A DNA stretch of 64,000 nucleotides from Palsa-883 sp963826975. Lineage in GTDB: Bacteria; Pseudomonadota; Alphaproteobacteria; Acetobacterales; Acetobacteraceae. The translations under genes were made by a program, and so were the position numbers. This document shows positions 33,563 through 42,790 of the stretch, one piece after another; position 1 is the first letter of the stretch, and each line of letters begins with the position of its first letter. The stretch lies in assembly GCA_963826975.1 (NCBI GenBank), contig CAWGZJ010000028.1, forward strand, positions 62,001 to 126,000. Direction: 5' to 3'. Below the pieces are notes generated by a model. The model worked only from the letters and a program-made list of their open reading frames with translations. It was not told where the DNA came from and made no database searches.

Positions 33563-34686
33563 GTATACCCCGTGGAGCCGTCAGGCCGGATCGGCAATTT
33601 GCGCTCCCAATGGACATAATCATCGCGGATCAGCGCTTTCTCGTCGATCTCTATCCCCCAGCCAGGACGATCCCGCAGCTCAAGGTACCCGTTCTTCGGC
33701 AGATACGGATCGACCGCCCAGGCGACCTTCTCCGGCACCCGATATTCAAGGATCTTGAAGTTCGGCTGCGCGAGCGCGAAGTGCACATTCACCGCGGTGG
33801 CAAGCGGCCCCATCGGATTGTGCGGCGCGACCGTGACATAGTGCGCCTCCGCCAGGGCGGCGATCCGGCGCATCTCCGTCATGCCGCCGACCACACAGAT
33901 GTCCGGCTGGATGATGTCCGCCCCGCCGGCGGTCAGTAGCGCCAGGAACTCGAAGCGCGAATAGAGGCATTCGCCGGTGGCGAGCGGGGCACGCAACGCG
34001 GCTCGCAGGCGACCCCAGGCCGGGATGTGCTCCGGACGGATCGGTTCCTCGAAGAACAGCGGATCGCACGGCGCGAGCGCGTTGCCGAGTTGGATCGCCT
34101 GATACGGCTCGAAAATCTTGGCGTGCGCGTCGAAGGCGAATTCGAAGTCCGCCGGACAGCATTCCCGCAGCGCGGCGAAATACACCGCCGCTGCGTCGCA
34201 CAAGCTGCCCCAGCGTCCGGCATGCAAGTCGCGGCGGTACGGGCTGAGCTTGAACGCGGTGAAGCCATGGCGTTCGTGCAGCGCCAATGTCAGGTCGTGG
34301 CACTCGTGCGGATCAGGCGCTGTATACACACCGCAGTAGACGCGCACCCGATCACGGACGTTGCCACCGAGCAACATATAGACCGGCAGTCCGGCCGCCT
34401 TGCCGGCAATGTCCCACAGCGCGTGGTAGATCGCCGCGAGCCCGAGCGCACCGGGCGGAAAGCGCGCCTCCTGCATCAGCTTGAGCACGATGAATTCGAT
34501 GCGGCGCGGGTCGATGCCGTTGATCTGCTCGAACAGATAGTCGAGCAACGGCCGCAGCGCGTGGTCCGGACCGTGATTATAGGCCTCGCCCCAACCCGAG
34601 ATGCCCTCGTCGGTATCGATCTTCACCAGCAGCCGCGGCCGATTGCCGACGCGCTGCATGAAGGTTTTCAGGGCGGTGATCTTCAT
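33559..34686 (-). CDS. Mandelate racemase/muconate lactonising enzyme family protein (sugar-acid dehydratase-like)
   Basis: A 375-residue enolase-superfamily enzyme. The N-terminal capping domain includes LLVKIDTDEGISGWGEAY. The barrel carries the three metal ligands in FAFDAHAKI (Asp), LFFEEPI (Glu) and ATGECLYS (Glu), with FKLSPYRRD before them and VAPHNPMGPLATA late in the barrel, a His-containing motif typical of galactonate- and gluconate-type dehydratases. It likely dehydrates a sugar acid in the cytoplasm. It is linked by overlap to the Gfo/Idh gene and follows a peptide/sugar-type ABC transporter, so the operon probably imports and degrades a carbohydrate acid. Confidence 0.92.
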   Translation of the reverse strand: MKITALKTFMQRVGNRPRLLVKIDTDEGISGWGEAYNHGPDHALRPLLDYLFEQINGIDPRRIEFIVLKLMQEARFPPGALGLAAIYHALWDIAGKAAGLPVYMLLGGNVRDRVRVYCGVYTAPDPHECHDLTLALHERHGFTAFKLSPYRRDLHAGRWGSLCDAAAVYFAALRECCPADFEFAFDAHAKIFEPYQAIQLGNALAPCDPLFFEEPIRPEHIPAWGRLRAALRAPLATGECLYSRFEFLALLTAGGADIIQPDICVVGGMTEMRRIAALAEAHYVTVAPHNPMGPLATAVNVHFALAQPNFKILEYRVPEKVAWAVDPYLPKNGYLELRDRPGWGIEIDEKALIRDDYVHWERKLPIRPDGSTGYT

Positions 34687-34707
34687 GGTCCGTCCTCCGG
34701 CTGCGGC

Positions 34708-36414
34708 TCATGCAGCGCTGAGCAGGTTGCGCCGCCGCGGATCCGCCTCCGGCACCGCCGCAAGCAACGCCTGGGTATAAGCCTCGCGTGGACGGAAGCA
34801 GATGTCGTCGGCCGGCCCGATCTCGACGATCTCACCGCGATACATGACGGCGATCCGATTGCAGAAGTAGCGGATCACCCCGAGATCGTGGCTGATCAGC
34901 ACAAAGCTTAGCCCCAGCGATCGCTGCAACTCCAGCAGCAGGTCAAGGATCTGCCCCCGCAACGTTACGTCGAGCGCCGAGGTCGGCTCGTCCGCAATGA
35001 TCAGCCGCGGATTGAGCGCCAGAGCGCGCGCGATGACGATCCGCTGGCGCTGGCCGCCGCTGAACGCATGCGGGTAACGCTGCCCGGCATCGCGCGGCAA
35101 CCCAACCTGGGCCAGCAATTCCCCGACGCGCCGCGACAACGCGGTGCCGGACATGATCCGGTTGACCAGCAGCGGTTCGCCGATCACCTGCTCCACGGTC
35201 ATGCGCGGATTGAGCGAGGCGAACGGATCCTGAAACACCATGCGGATGTCACGGTGCACCAGACGCAGTGCCGGGCGGTCGAGCGTGACCAGATCGACCT
35301 CCGCCCCGTCGCGCCGGCGATAGTTGATCTGCCCGGCGGTTGCCGTCAGCACGCGGATCAGGCAGTTGCCGAGCGTGGTCTTGCCCGATCCACTTTCACC
35401 CACGATGCCGAGGTTCTCGCCCTCGTACAGGTCGAAGCCGACATCGCGCACCGCCTGCGTGGACGGCCGCGCCTTGCGGAACAATGTTGCCTGAGCAGGA
35501 TAGGTCAGCGCCACGTCGCGCACTTGCAGCAGCGTGCGCGCCGTCGCGGCGACCGTCGGTCGCGCCGGCGGGGCGGCCATGCCCAACTTCTTCGATGAGT
35601 CCAACAGACGTCTCGTGTAGGGATGCTCCGGCGAATGGAAGATCGTTTCGACCGGCCCGCGTTCCACCACCTGTCCCTGGTACATCACCAGCACCTCATC
35701 GGCGATCTGCGCGACGACGCCCATATCGTGGGTGATGAACAGCACGGCGAGCCCGTTCTCGATCTGCAGCCGCTTGATCAGCCGCAGCACCTCGGCCTGA
35801 GTGGTGACGTCCAGCGCGGTGGTCGGTTCGTCGGCGATCAGAATCTTTGGTCCGCAGGCGAGCGCCATGGCGATCATCGCGCGCTGGCGCATGCCGCCGC
35901 TGAACTCGAACGGATAACGGTCGATCGCGGCTTCGGGATCGGGGATTTCCACCTGCCGCAGCAGCTCGATCGCGCGCCGGCGCGCCGTCTTGCGATCGGC
36001 CAGCCCGTGCGCCAGCAGCGGTTCGCCGATCTGCCAGCCGATACGGTGGATCGGCGACAGCGAGGTCATCGGCTCCTGGAAGATCATCGCGATGTCGCGC
36101 CCGCGGATCGCGCGCATGGCGCTGCCGCGCGGATGCAGTTTCGCGATGTCGATCGCTGGCCGATCCGGCTGTGCCTGATACAGGATCTGGCCGTCCGCGA
36201 TTCGTCCGGGCGGCCCGACGATCCGCATGATGGACCGCGCGGTCATGCTCTTGCCGCTGCCGCTCTCGCCGACGATGCACAGCGTCCGGCTGCGTCGCAA
36301 CGTGAAGCTGACGTCGTCCACGGCAGCCAACACGGTCCCACCACCGAGCGGAAACACGGTGCGCAGACTGCGCACTTCCAGCGGCGTGTCGGACCCGGGC
36401 GGACTAGCTTCCAT
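34708..36414 (-). CDS. Fused double ATPase of the second peptide-type ABC transporter
   Basis: About 568 residues from ATG 36414 (MEASPPGSDTPLEVRSL); an ATG at 36441 is also in frame. The two nucleotide-binding domains have Walker A GESGSGKSMTA and GESGSGKTTLG, signatures FSGGMRQRAMIA and FSGGQRQRIVIA, and Walker B ILIADEPTTALD and LIIADEPTSALD. Oligopeptide-type tails HPYTRRLLDSSKK and EAYTQALLAAVPE follow each. It overlaps the preceding permease gene by 11 bases. The linker contains an Ala/Pro-rich stretch between the halves. It should be the sole ATPase of this transporter. Confidence 0.93.
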   Translation of the reverse strand: MEASPPGSDTPLEVRSLRTVFPLGGGTVLAAVDDVSFTLRRSRTLCIVGESGSGKSMTARSIMRIVGPPGRIADGQILYQAQPDRPAIDIAKLHPRGSAMRAIRGRDIAMIFQEPMTSLSPIHRIGWQIGEPLLAHGLADRKTARRRAIELLRQVEIPDPEAAIDRYPFEFSGGMRQRAMIAMALACGPKILIADEPTTALDVTTQAEVLRLIKRLQIENGLAVLFITHDMGVVAQIADEVLVMYQGQVVERGPVETIFHSPEHPYTRRLLDSSKKLGMAAPPARPTVAATARTLLQVRDVALTYPAQATLFRKARPSTQAVRDVGFDLYEGENLGIVGESGSGKTTLGNCLIRVLTATAGQINYRRRDGAEVDLVTLDRPALRLVHRDIRMVFQDPFASLNPRMTVEQVIGEPLLVNRIMSGTALSRRVGELLAQVGLPRDAGQRYPHAFSGGQRQRIVIARALALNPRLIIADEPTSALDVTLRGQILDLLLELQRSLGLSFVLISHDLGVIRYFCNRIAVMYRGEIVEIGPADDICFRPREAYTQALLAAVPEADPRRRNLLSAA

Positions 36415-37522
36415 GCGGGTCCGCCGCATCGCGCAACCCATCGCCCAGGAAGTTCAACGCCAGCACGGTGATCGCGACGGCCCCGCCGGGCAGCAACAGC
36501 CACGGTGCCTCGGCGAGCGAGTTGACGTCCTGCGCCTCCTTCAGCAGCGCGCCCCAGGAGATGGCTGGCGGCTGCAGCCCGAGGCCGAGGAAGCTCAACG
36601 CGGTCTCCGCCAGGATCATCATCGGAATGGCGAGCGTCACCGAGGCGATGATGTGGCTGGTGAGCGAGGGTAACATGTGGCGGAAGATGATGCGCGCCTG
36701 GCTGCAGCCATCGAGCCAGGCGGCGGTGACGTAGGCCTCTGAACGGATGGCGAGGAAGCGTCCGCGCACGACGCGGGCCAGTTCGGTCCAGGCGATCAGC
36801 GAGATGATCAGCGTGATGCAAAAATACGTCGTCAGCGGCGACCAGCTCTTCGGCAGTGCAGCCGCGAGCGCGAGCCAGATCGGGATTGTTGGCAACGAAA
36901 TGATGAACTCGATGACGCGCTGCACGGCCCAATCGATGCGCCCGCCGAAATAGCCTGAAACGCCGCCGAATATGATGCCGAGCAGCAGACTGAAGGCGAC
37001 GCCGATCAGACCGATCGACAGCGAGGCGCGGGCGCCGAACACGATGCGGCTGAGCATGTCGCGGCCCAGCCGGTCGGCGCCCAGCAGGAACACCGGTTGT
37101 CGCGGATCAAGCGGGCCGAACAGATGGTGCGATCCGGAGAACAGGCCCCACACTGTGTAGGGATCGCCCTTCACCCAGACACCGAGATAAACCTCGCGAT
37201 TCGGATCCGGCACGTAGGTTGCGGCGAGCGTGGCCGGATCGCGGGCTAGCCGATGCGCCACGACATAGGGACGCAACCCGCCACCGTCGAACCAATGGAT
37301 CGCCTGTGGCGGATGGTAGACCAGCCGCGCGTTGCCGTGATCGGGATTGAACGGCGCGATCGGCTCGGCCAACAGGGCAATCAGATACAGCAGCAGCGTC
37401 ACCGCCAGCCCCGCCATGGCCAGTTTGTGGCGGCGGAAGCGGCGCCAGAACAGCGAGCGTTCGGAAACGATAATGGCCGGCGGCCGCTGGGGTGTCGCGC
37501 CATCGGCGACGGTGCTGCTCAT
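36404..37522 (-). CDS. Peptide-type ABC transporter permease (DppC-like, with large periplasmic insert)
   Basis: A 372-residue permease from ATG 37522, whose ATGA overlaps the stop of the DppB-like gene; the open frame upstream of it is a shadow of that gene. After the first helix LAMAGLAVTLLLYLIALLAE comes an insertion of about 90 residues with FDGGGLRPYVVAHRLARDPA and VYLGVWVKGDPYTVWGLF, absent from standard DppC. The core has LGADRLGRDMLSRIVFGARASLS, the EAA loop WLDGCSQARIIFRHMLPS and AETALSFLGLGLQPP. This insert is typical of a subgroup that serves sugars, glycosides or siderophore-like solutes rather than simple dipeptides. Confidence 0.92.
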   Translation of the reverse strand: MSSTVADGATPQRPPAIIVSERSLFWRRFRRHKLAMAGLAVTLLLYLIALLAEPIAPFNPDHGNARLVYHPPQAIHWFDGGGLRPYVVAHRLARDPATLAATYVPDPNREVYLGVWVKGDPYTVWGLFSGSHHLFGPLDPRQPVFLLGADRLGRDMLSRIVFGARASLSIGLIGVAFSLLLGIIFGGVSGYFGGRIDWAVQRVIEFIISLPTIPIWLALAAALPKSWSPLTTYFCITLIISLIAWTELARVVRGRFLAIRSEAYVTAAWLDGCSQARIIFRHMLPSLTSHIIASVTLAIPMMILAETALSFLGLGLQPPAISWGALLKEAQDVNSLAEAPWLLLPGGAVAITVLALNFLGDGLRDAADPHGS

Positions 37523-38502
37523 TGCACGCGGATCCGCGGATCGAGCAGCGCCAGCAGGATATCGGACAGCAACGTGCCAAGCACCGTCAGCGCACAGAGC
37601 AGCAGCAGGAAGGCGCCGGCCAGATAGGTGTCCTGCGCCAGCAGCGCGTCGAACAGCATCGGGCCGGCGGTCGGCAGGTTGAGCACGATCGACAGGATGA
37701 CCGAGCCGGACACCAGGCTGGGCAGCACCCAGCCGAGCGTGCTGACGAATGGGTTCAACGCGACGCGGATCGGGTAGCGGATGAGCAAGGTGATTTCGCG
37801 CAAGCCCTTGGCACGTGCCGTATCGACGTAGGGTTGATGCAGCTGATCGATCAGGTTGGCCCGCATGATGCGGATCAGGCTCGCTGAACCCTGTGTGCCG
37901 AGGATTGCCATTGGAATCCACATATGCCGAGCCAGGTCGATGGCTCGGCCCCAGGTCCATGGCGCGTTGAGGTATTGCGGCGAAAACAGCCCACCCAGAT
38001 TTTCGCCGAATACCGTGACGCCGATATACATCAGCACCAGGCCGAGCAGAAACCCCGGCACCGAAAGCCCCAGGAAGGCGATGAAGGTGAAGACGTAATC
38101 CGCCAGCGAATAGCGCCGCACGGCGGTCAGGACCCCGATTGGCAGCGCCACCGCCCAGGTGAAGAACAACGCCGAGATAGACAGGATCAGCGTCAGCCCG
38201 AGCCGTTCCCAGATCAGTGTACCGACCGGCTGCTGCCATTTGAACGAATAGCCGAAATTGCCGTGCAGCACGCCCCAGATCCAGTGCCAGTACTGCACCA
38301 GGAAAGGCGCGTCGAGACCGAAGTCCCGGCGCATCTGTAGCAGCGTCGCCTCGCTCACGGTCTCACCCGAGGCGGAGAGATTGGCCGCATAGTTCGACAC
38401 GAAGTCGCCGGGCGGCAGCTTGATCAGAACGAAAACCGTAAACGACGCCAGCAGAATGAACGGGATCATGCCGAGCAGGCGGCGGATGATGAAGCGGGAC
38501 AT
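37519..38502 (-). CDS. Peptide-type ABC transporter permease (DppB-like)
   Basis: A 327-residue permease. Its N-terminus MSRFIIRRLLGMIPFILLAS is typical of the family, followed by VLIKLPPGDFVSNY in place of the usual PGDP motif. FGLDAPFLVQYWHWIWGVLHGNFGYSF and the EAA loop ARAKGLREITLLIRYPIR are conserved. It forms the channel with the DppC-like protein and lies 7 bases downstream of the binding-protein stop codon. Confidence 0.93.
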   Translation of the reverse strand: MSRFIIRRLLGMIPFILLASFTVFVLIKLPPGDFVSNYAANLSASGETVSEATLLQMRRDFGLDAPFLVQYWHWIWGVLHGNFGYSFKWQQPVGTLIWERLGLTLILSISALFFTWAVALPIGVLTAVRRYSLADYVFTFIAFLGLSVPGFLLGLVLMYIGVTVFGENLGGLFSPQYLNAPWTWGRAIDLARHMWIPMAILGTQGSASLIRIMRANLIDQLHQPYVDTARAKGLREITLLIRYPIRVALNPFVSTLGWVLPSLVSGSVILSIVLNLPTAGPMLFDALLAQDTYLAGAFLLLLCALTVLGTLLSDILLALLDPRIRVQ

Positions 38503-38509
38503 GGCGCGC

Positions 38510-40447
38510 CTAGCTTTGTGCGATCCAGTATTGCTGCGGCAGGGTGGGGGCCGGAGTCGGATACTCCCAGCCCATCGGGAGTTTGGCCGGAACGTTCTTC
38601 AACCGGTCAGTGCACACGCCGAACACTGTCGTGCCGCGCGTGAGGCCGATGACCTCGAACGCATCGGCGGCGAGTTGCAGGATCTGGCGCAGCAGGGCGT
38701 CCGCCTGCTGCGCGTTGGGCGCGCGCTTCCACTGGTCCCAGAGCTGCAGACGCTCGATCATGCTATCGGACGGCTTTTCACCCGCTTTGCCACCGCTTTG
38801 ATACCAATGCACCCAGGGCAGGCTCTGTCGCGAATCGAGCGGCTGTATCGTCAGCCAGGCGCGCGGGTCGGTATACGGGTGCAGCCCGCCGGGCAGTGCC
38901 ATGATGCCGATGTCGTAGGCATTGTTCTGCGCCCGCTCGTAGAACAACGAACGCTCCATCGGATTGATCGCAAGTTCCACACCGATCTTCGCCCAATGCT
39001 GCTTCACCAGTTGCAACGCGTCGATCATCTGTGGATTTTCGACATCGGCGTCCGCCGTCAGCAACACTCGCCCACCTTCCGGCATCAGGCGATACGCGCC
39101 GTCGCGCTTGTCCAGTCCCAGCTTGTCGAGAATCGCGTTCGCGCCATCGACGTCATTGTCGAGATACTGCGTTGCGAGCTGTTTGTTGTAGAATGGATCC
39201 TGCTCCAGCGGGCTGGTTTGCCAGGGCGCGCTTTGGCCGAGGAACACAATCTCGTTGATCTCGTCGCGATCGATCCCCTGCGACAGCGCCTGGCGGAACG
39301 CGTGGTTGGTCAGCAGCCCACGCAACCGTGGGTTCTTATCGGTCTGATTGAGGAACAGGGCCGCCGACGAGGTCTCGGTCGTATCCAACTCGATCAGGCC
39401 GTAATGCCCGGATTTCGCGTGCTGGGCCAACACCGGCTTGTTGTTGATTAACGCGACGTGCCGCACCTCGAGATCCATCTGGCCGCCGACCGCGGCGAGC
39501 ACGATCGACTGGATGTCGGAAATCACCTTGAAGTTGACGGCGTCCACGTAAGGAAGCTGTTGCCCGACTGGATCGACTTGCCAGAAATACGGATTGCGCT
39601 CGGCCACGACCTCGGTCGCGCCGCCGGTATACGGCGAGGCGATGACCCACGGATCGAGCACGGGACGCGCCGGGTTGGCCCAGCGCGCCGGCGTCTCGAT
39701 ATCGCCGCAATGCTGGCGGAACAGCGCCGACCAGTTCGGCTGGCTGGTGGCGGCCAGCAGTTTGCCGATGTCAGGATTGTATTTCGGGGTGAACTGGCTG
39801 CAGTAATGCTTCGCATACAGCACCGGGTGCTGGCCAAGTGGGCCGGCAAGCCGTTCCGGAAAAGTAAGGTACGGTCCGGCGAAGATCAGTCGCACCGTGG
39901 TATCGTCGACCTTCTCGCCCTTCATCAGCTTGCCGTCGATGACGTATTGCGGCGGCGGCGCGGCGTAGAACTCGGTATTCGGCAGCAGATCGTCGGTGAA
40001 GAAGATAAGATCATCGGCGGTGAAGGGATGCCCGTCGGACCATCGCATCCCCTGCCGCAGCTTGAAGGTGTAAACCGAGGCGTCGGCGTTGGTGGACCAG
40101 CTTTCGGCCACGTTGGGGACCGGCCTGGCGAAGTCCGGAGACCAGCGGGTGAGGCCCATGTTGCCGATAATGCGCAGGATCGCGTTGTGGTCGGCATCGC
40201 CGCGCACGGCGGTGCGCATGACCCCGCCATATCGTCCGGCACCGGCGGTGGGCTGCACGACCTCGGGGTGCGTCGGCAGGCGCTGTCCCACGTCCGGCAG
40301 CTTGCCCTGCTTTGACGCCTGCGCGAGCCCCGGCGCCTGTTGCCACGCCGGCGGCGCGGCGTGGCCCGGGTGTGGCGCGGCGGTGGCGGCGCCTGCCGCA
40401 AGCGTCAGGCGGAGCGCGTCGCGACGGCTGATTCTGATGGCTGGCAT
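38510..40447 (-). CDS. ABC transporter substrate-binding protein, long SBP_bac_5 type
   Basis: A 645-residue binding protein, about 100 residues longer than typical DppA. It has a Tat signal (ISRRDALRLTLAAGAATAA) and probable cleavage near GHA-APP. Family features are YTFKLRQGMRWSDGHPFTADDLIFF, IVLAAVGGQMDLEVRH and HAFRQALSQGIDRDEI. The long subgroup is usually linked with sugar or glycoside uptake in alphaproteobacteria. It is the first gene of the minus-strand operon ending at 32528. Its promoter must lie in the 167-base divergent gap shared with the enolase-superfamily gene at 40615. Confidence 0.93.
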   Translation of the reverse strand: MPAIRISRRDALRLTLAAGAATAAPHPGHAAPPAWQQAPGLAQASKQGKLPDVGQRLPTHPEVVQPTAGAGRYGGVMRTAVRGDADHNAILRIIGNMGLTRWSPDFARPVPNVAESWSTNADASVYTFKLRQGMRWSDGHPFTADDLIFFTDDLLPNTEFYAAPPPQYVIDGKLMKGEKVDDTTVRLIFAGPYLTFPERLAGPLGQHPVLYAKHYCSQFTPKYNPDIGKLLAATSQPNWSALFRQHCGDIETPARWANPARPVLDPWVIASPYTGGATEVVAERNPYFWQVDPVGQQLPYVDAVNFKVISDIQSIVLAAVGGQMDLEVRHVALINNKPVLAQHAKSGHYGLIELDTTETSSAALFLNQTDKNPRLRGLLTNHAFRQALSQGIDRDEINEIVFLGQSAPWQTSPLEQDPFYNKQLATQYLDNDVDGANAILDKLGLDKRDGAYRLMPEGGRVLLTADADVENPQMIDALQLVKQHWAKIGVELAINPMERSLFYERAQNNAYDIGIMALPGGLHPYTDPRAWLTIQPLDSRQSLPWVHWYQSGGKAGEKPSDSMIERLQLWDQWKRAPNAQQADALLRQILQLAADAFEVIGLTRGTTVFGVCTDRLKNVPAKLPMGWEYPTPAPTLPQQYWIAQS

Positions 40448-40614
40448 CGTCCCTCCTTGTGGCCGCCTGTGCCGACGGACTTGTGCCGTACGCCATATCA
40501 GTCACCGTTGGATCAGGGAACCGCGGCGTGTGCCGGCGGTGAGAGTGGGGCACCGGTTGCCGCACCTGCCATCGCGGCATATGACCACCAGCAACGGTCG
40601 CGGGAGGGCCAGGT
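40448..40614. promoter_or_regulatory. Divergent promoter region of the second transporter operon
   Basis: These 167 bases separate two oppositely oriented starts (binding protein to the left, enolase-superfamily gene to the right), so both promoters and any shared operator must be here. No clear -35/-10 pairs, palindromic operator or adjacent regulator gene were recognised by eye. Confidence 0.4.
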
Positions 40615-41760
40615 ATGAAGATCGCCGACATAAGCGTACGCGTCTTTCGCCATATCTCGCGGCAGGTGCGCGACAGCGATGGGCACAGCCATCCGGGCGA
40701 CCCGCACGAGGCGCGCCAGGCGCTGCTCACCATCACCGCCGATGACGGCACCGAGGGGCATTGCCTCAGTCCGGTCGAGGTCGTGCGCCCGCACCTGATC
40801 AATGGCTTCGTCCGTCATGTGCTGGTGGGCCACGACCCGTTCGACCGGGAGCGTCTTTGGCAGGAGCTCGCTCACTGGCAGCGCGGCAGTACCGGCCAGC
40901 TTAGTGACCGGACGCTCGCCATTGTCGAGATGGCGCTGTGGGACCTGGCCGGCCGCAAGCTCGGACTGCCGGTCTACAAGCTCATCGGCGCCTATCGCGA
41001 CAAGGTGCCGGCCTATGGCAGCACCATGTGCGGCGACGAAATGAAAGGTGGCCTCGCCACGCCCGAGGACTATGCACGCTACGCCGAATGGCTGCTCGGC
41101 CGCGGCTACAAGGCGATCAAGCTGCACACCTGGATGAAGCCGGTGTCATTCGCGCCCGATCCCCGGATGGACGTAAAAGCCTGCGCCGCGGTGCGCGAGG
41201 CGGTCGGACCCGACATCCCGCTGATGCTCGACGCCTATCACGGCTATTCGCGCAGCGACGCGCTGTGGCTCGGCCGGGAACTGCAGAGGCTCGGATACTA
41301 TTGGTACGAGGAACCGATGAACGAGGCGTCGATGAGTTCTTACGCCTGGCTCGCGGCCAATCTCGATATCCCGGTCATCGGGCCGGAGAGCATGGAAGGA
41401 AAATTCCACACCCGCGCGGAATGGATCAAGGCGGGCGCCTGCGACCTGAGCCGCACCGGCGTGCACGACGTGGGCGGCATCGGGCCGAGCCTGAAGATCA
41501 TCCATCTGGCGGAAGCCTTCGGCATGGATTGCGAGGTGCATGGCAGCGGCGCCGGTAACTTGACCTTGACCGCGGTGCAGAAGAACGGCCGCTGGTACGA
41601 GCGCGGGTTGCTGCACCCCTTCCTGGACTATGACGCGGTGCCGGAATACCTGAATGCGCGCCCCGACACGATGGACACGGATGGGTTCGTGCACCTGTCG
41701 CAACAACCCGGTCTGGGCGACGACATCAATTTCGACTACATCAACAGTAACCTGGCATGA
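40615..41760 (+). CDS. Enolase-superfamily enzyme (mandelate racemase type)
   Basis: A 381-residue protein starting MKIADISVRVFRHISRQV. The capping domain is followed by LAIVEMALWDLAGRKLGLPVYKLIG. Barrel motifs are YKAIKLHTWMKP, LMLDAYHGYSR (first metal Asp), YYWYEEPMNE (Glu) and VIGPESMEGKF (Glu), then EVHGSGAGNLTL in the late His position. The K-x-H pattern and HGSGAGN place it in a subgroup different from the gene at 33559; it may be a racemase or dehydratase for a related sugar acid. GGAGGG stands just before the ATG. It is divergent from the transporter operon. Confidence 0.91.
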   Translation: MKIADISVRVFRHISRQVRDSDGHSHPGDPHEARQALLTITADDGTEGHCLSPVEVVRPHLINGFVRHVLVGHDPFDRERLWQELAHWQRGSTGQLSDRTLAIVEMALWDLAGRKLGLPVYKLIGAYRDKVPAYGSTMCGDEMKGGLATPEDYARYAEWLLGRGYKAIKLHTWMKPVSFAPDPRMDVKACAAVREAVGPDIPLMLDAYHGYSRSDALWLGRELQRLGYYWYEEPMNEASMSSYAWLAANLDIPVIGPESMEGKFHTRAEWIKAGACDLSRTGVHDVGGIGPSLKIIHLAEAFGMDCEVHGSGAGNLTLTAVQKNGRWYERGLLHPFLDYDAVPEYLNARPDTMDTDGFVHLSQQPGLGDDINFDYINSNLA

Positions 41761-41888
41761 AGGGGGGATGACCAGCTGACCTTGCCACCCCGTCAATCAG
41801 ACGCAGCCGTGGTGACGCCACGCCGCTTACCTATTCGCCGCCCGGCCGGCGGAATTGTACGTCGTCTGTTCGAGCAGCGAAATCCGGG

Positions 41889-42641
41889 TCACCGAAGCAT
41901 GGCAGGCGCAGCGGGGCGGAGCCGGTCCAGCGCGGCGACGACATCGTCGGTCTTCGCGACAACGCCGAAGATGCCGTCTTCCACCGTCACCATGTGCACG
42001 GCCGCCGCGTGGGCGTAGGCGTCTCCGCTCGCGCAGGCGTCGTCGACGAGGCAGCATTGGAAGTTTCGGTCGTTCGCCTCGCGGAGCGTCGTGTGCACGC
42101 AGACATCTGTTGTGCACCCGGTGAGGATCAGGTGCGAGATGCCCTTCGCCCGCAAGATATGCTCGAGATCCGTGTAAGTGAAAGCACCGTTCGTCGTCTT
42201 GTCGACGATGACGTCGGTATCGGCGACCACGATCTGGGGTACAATGCCGTGCCCCGGTGACGAGCGGACCAGGATACGGGTCCCGTCCAGCCCGGCACGC
42301 TTGCGCCGCCACTGCTCGTAGGGCGTCATATCGGCGAGGTCGGATCGGTAGCCCTGGCGCGTGTGGACGATCAGAATGCCAGCGGACCGCGCAGCCCCGA
42401 TCACGCGGTTCACGTTGGGCAGAATGGCGCGCAGCGGGGCGGGGTCATAACCCTTCTGCGCGAGGTACCCGTCAGGCGACAAAAAATCGAGCTGCAGGTC
42501 GATGACCATCAGCGCCGCCGCGGCGGGGTCGAGCCGGTGGTCGTAGGGAAAGTCGAAGGGCCGGGCCGGGATGAAGGTGTCGACCAACGCTCGGACCTCC
42601 GGATAGCAGCCGTTGCCTCCGGACAGGTTAAGCCGGCTCAC
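41889..42641 (-). CDS. Isochorismatase-family cysteine hydrolase
   Basis: A 250-residue protein with the full catalytic triad of the family: Asp48 in LMVIDLQLDF, Lys148 in VDKTTNGAFTYTDLE, and Cys181 in LTGCTTDVCVHTTLREA. Members hydrolyse amides or enol ethers, for example N-carbamoylsarcosine, biuret, ureidoacrylate or nicotinamide. The N-terminal leader (SRLNLSGGNGCYPEVRALVD, then TFIPARPFDFPYDH) resembles the biuret/ureidoacrylate branch, but no substrate can be assigned. It is divergent from a HisC-like aminotransferase, from which it is separated by 149 bases. Confidence 0.9.
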   Translation of the reverse strand: MSRLNLSGGNGCYPEVRALVDTFIPARPFDFPYDHRLDPAAAALMVIDLQLDFLSPDGYLAQKGYDPAPLRAILPNVNRVIGAARSAGILIVHTRQGYRSDLADMTPYEQWRRKRAGLDGTRILVRSSPGHGIVPQIVVADTDVIVDKTTNGAFTYTDLEHILRAKGISHLILTGCTTDVCVHTTLREANDRNFQCCLVDDACASGDAYAHAAAVHMVTVEDGIFGVVAKTDDVVAALDRLRPAAPAMLR

Positions 42642-42790
42642 GCGTCAAAGACAATGGAACAACCTGTCTCCCCTGCAAAATCCCGCCGTTTACCGGTCGC
42701 CGTCATCTTGATCTCTTGCCGTGATCGACTACGGATGTCCGCGCGCCAGGCGCCAGAACGCGTCATTGATCGCCTGAGGAGAACTGCCCG

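Noticed and set aside
36404..38239. A 611-residue protein joining the two permeases
   Set aside because: The first ~240 codons are an out-of-frame shadow of the DppB-like gene; the real DppC-like protein starts at ATG 37522, where ATGA overlaps the previous stop.
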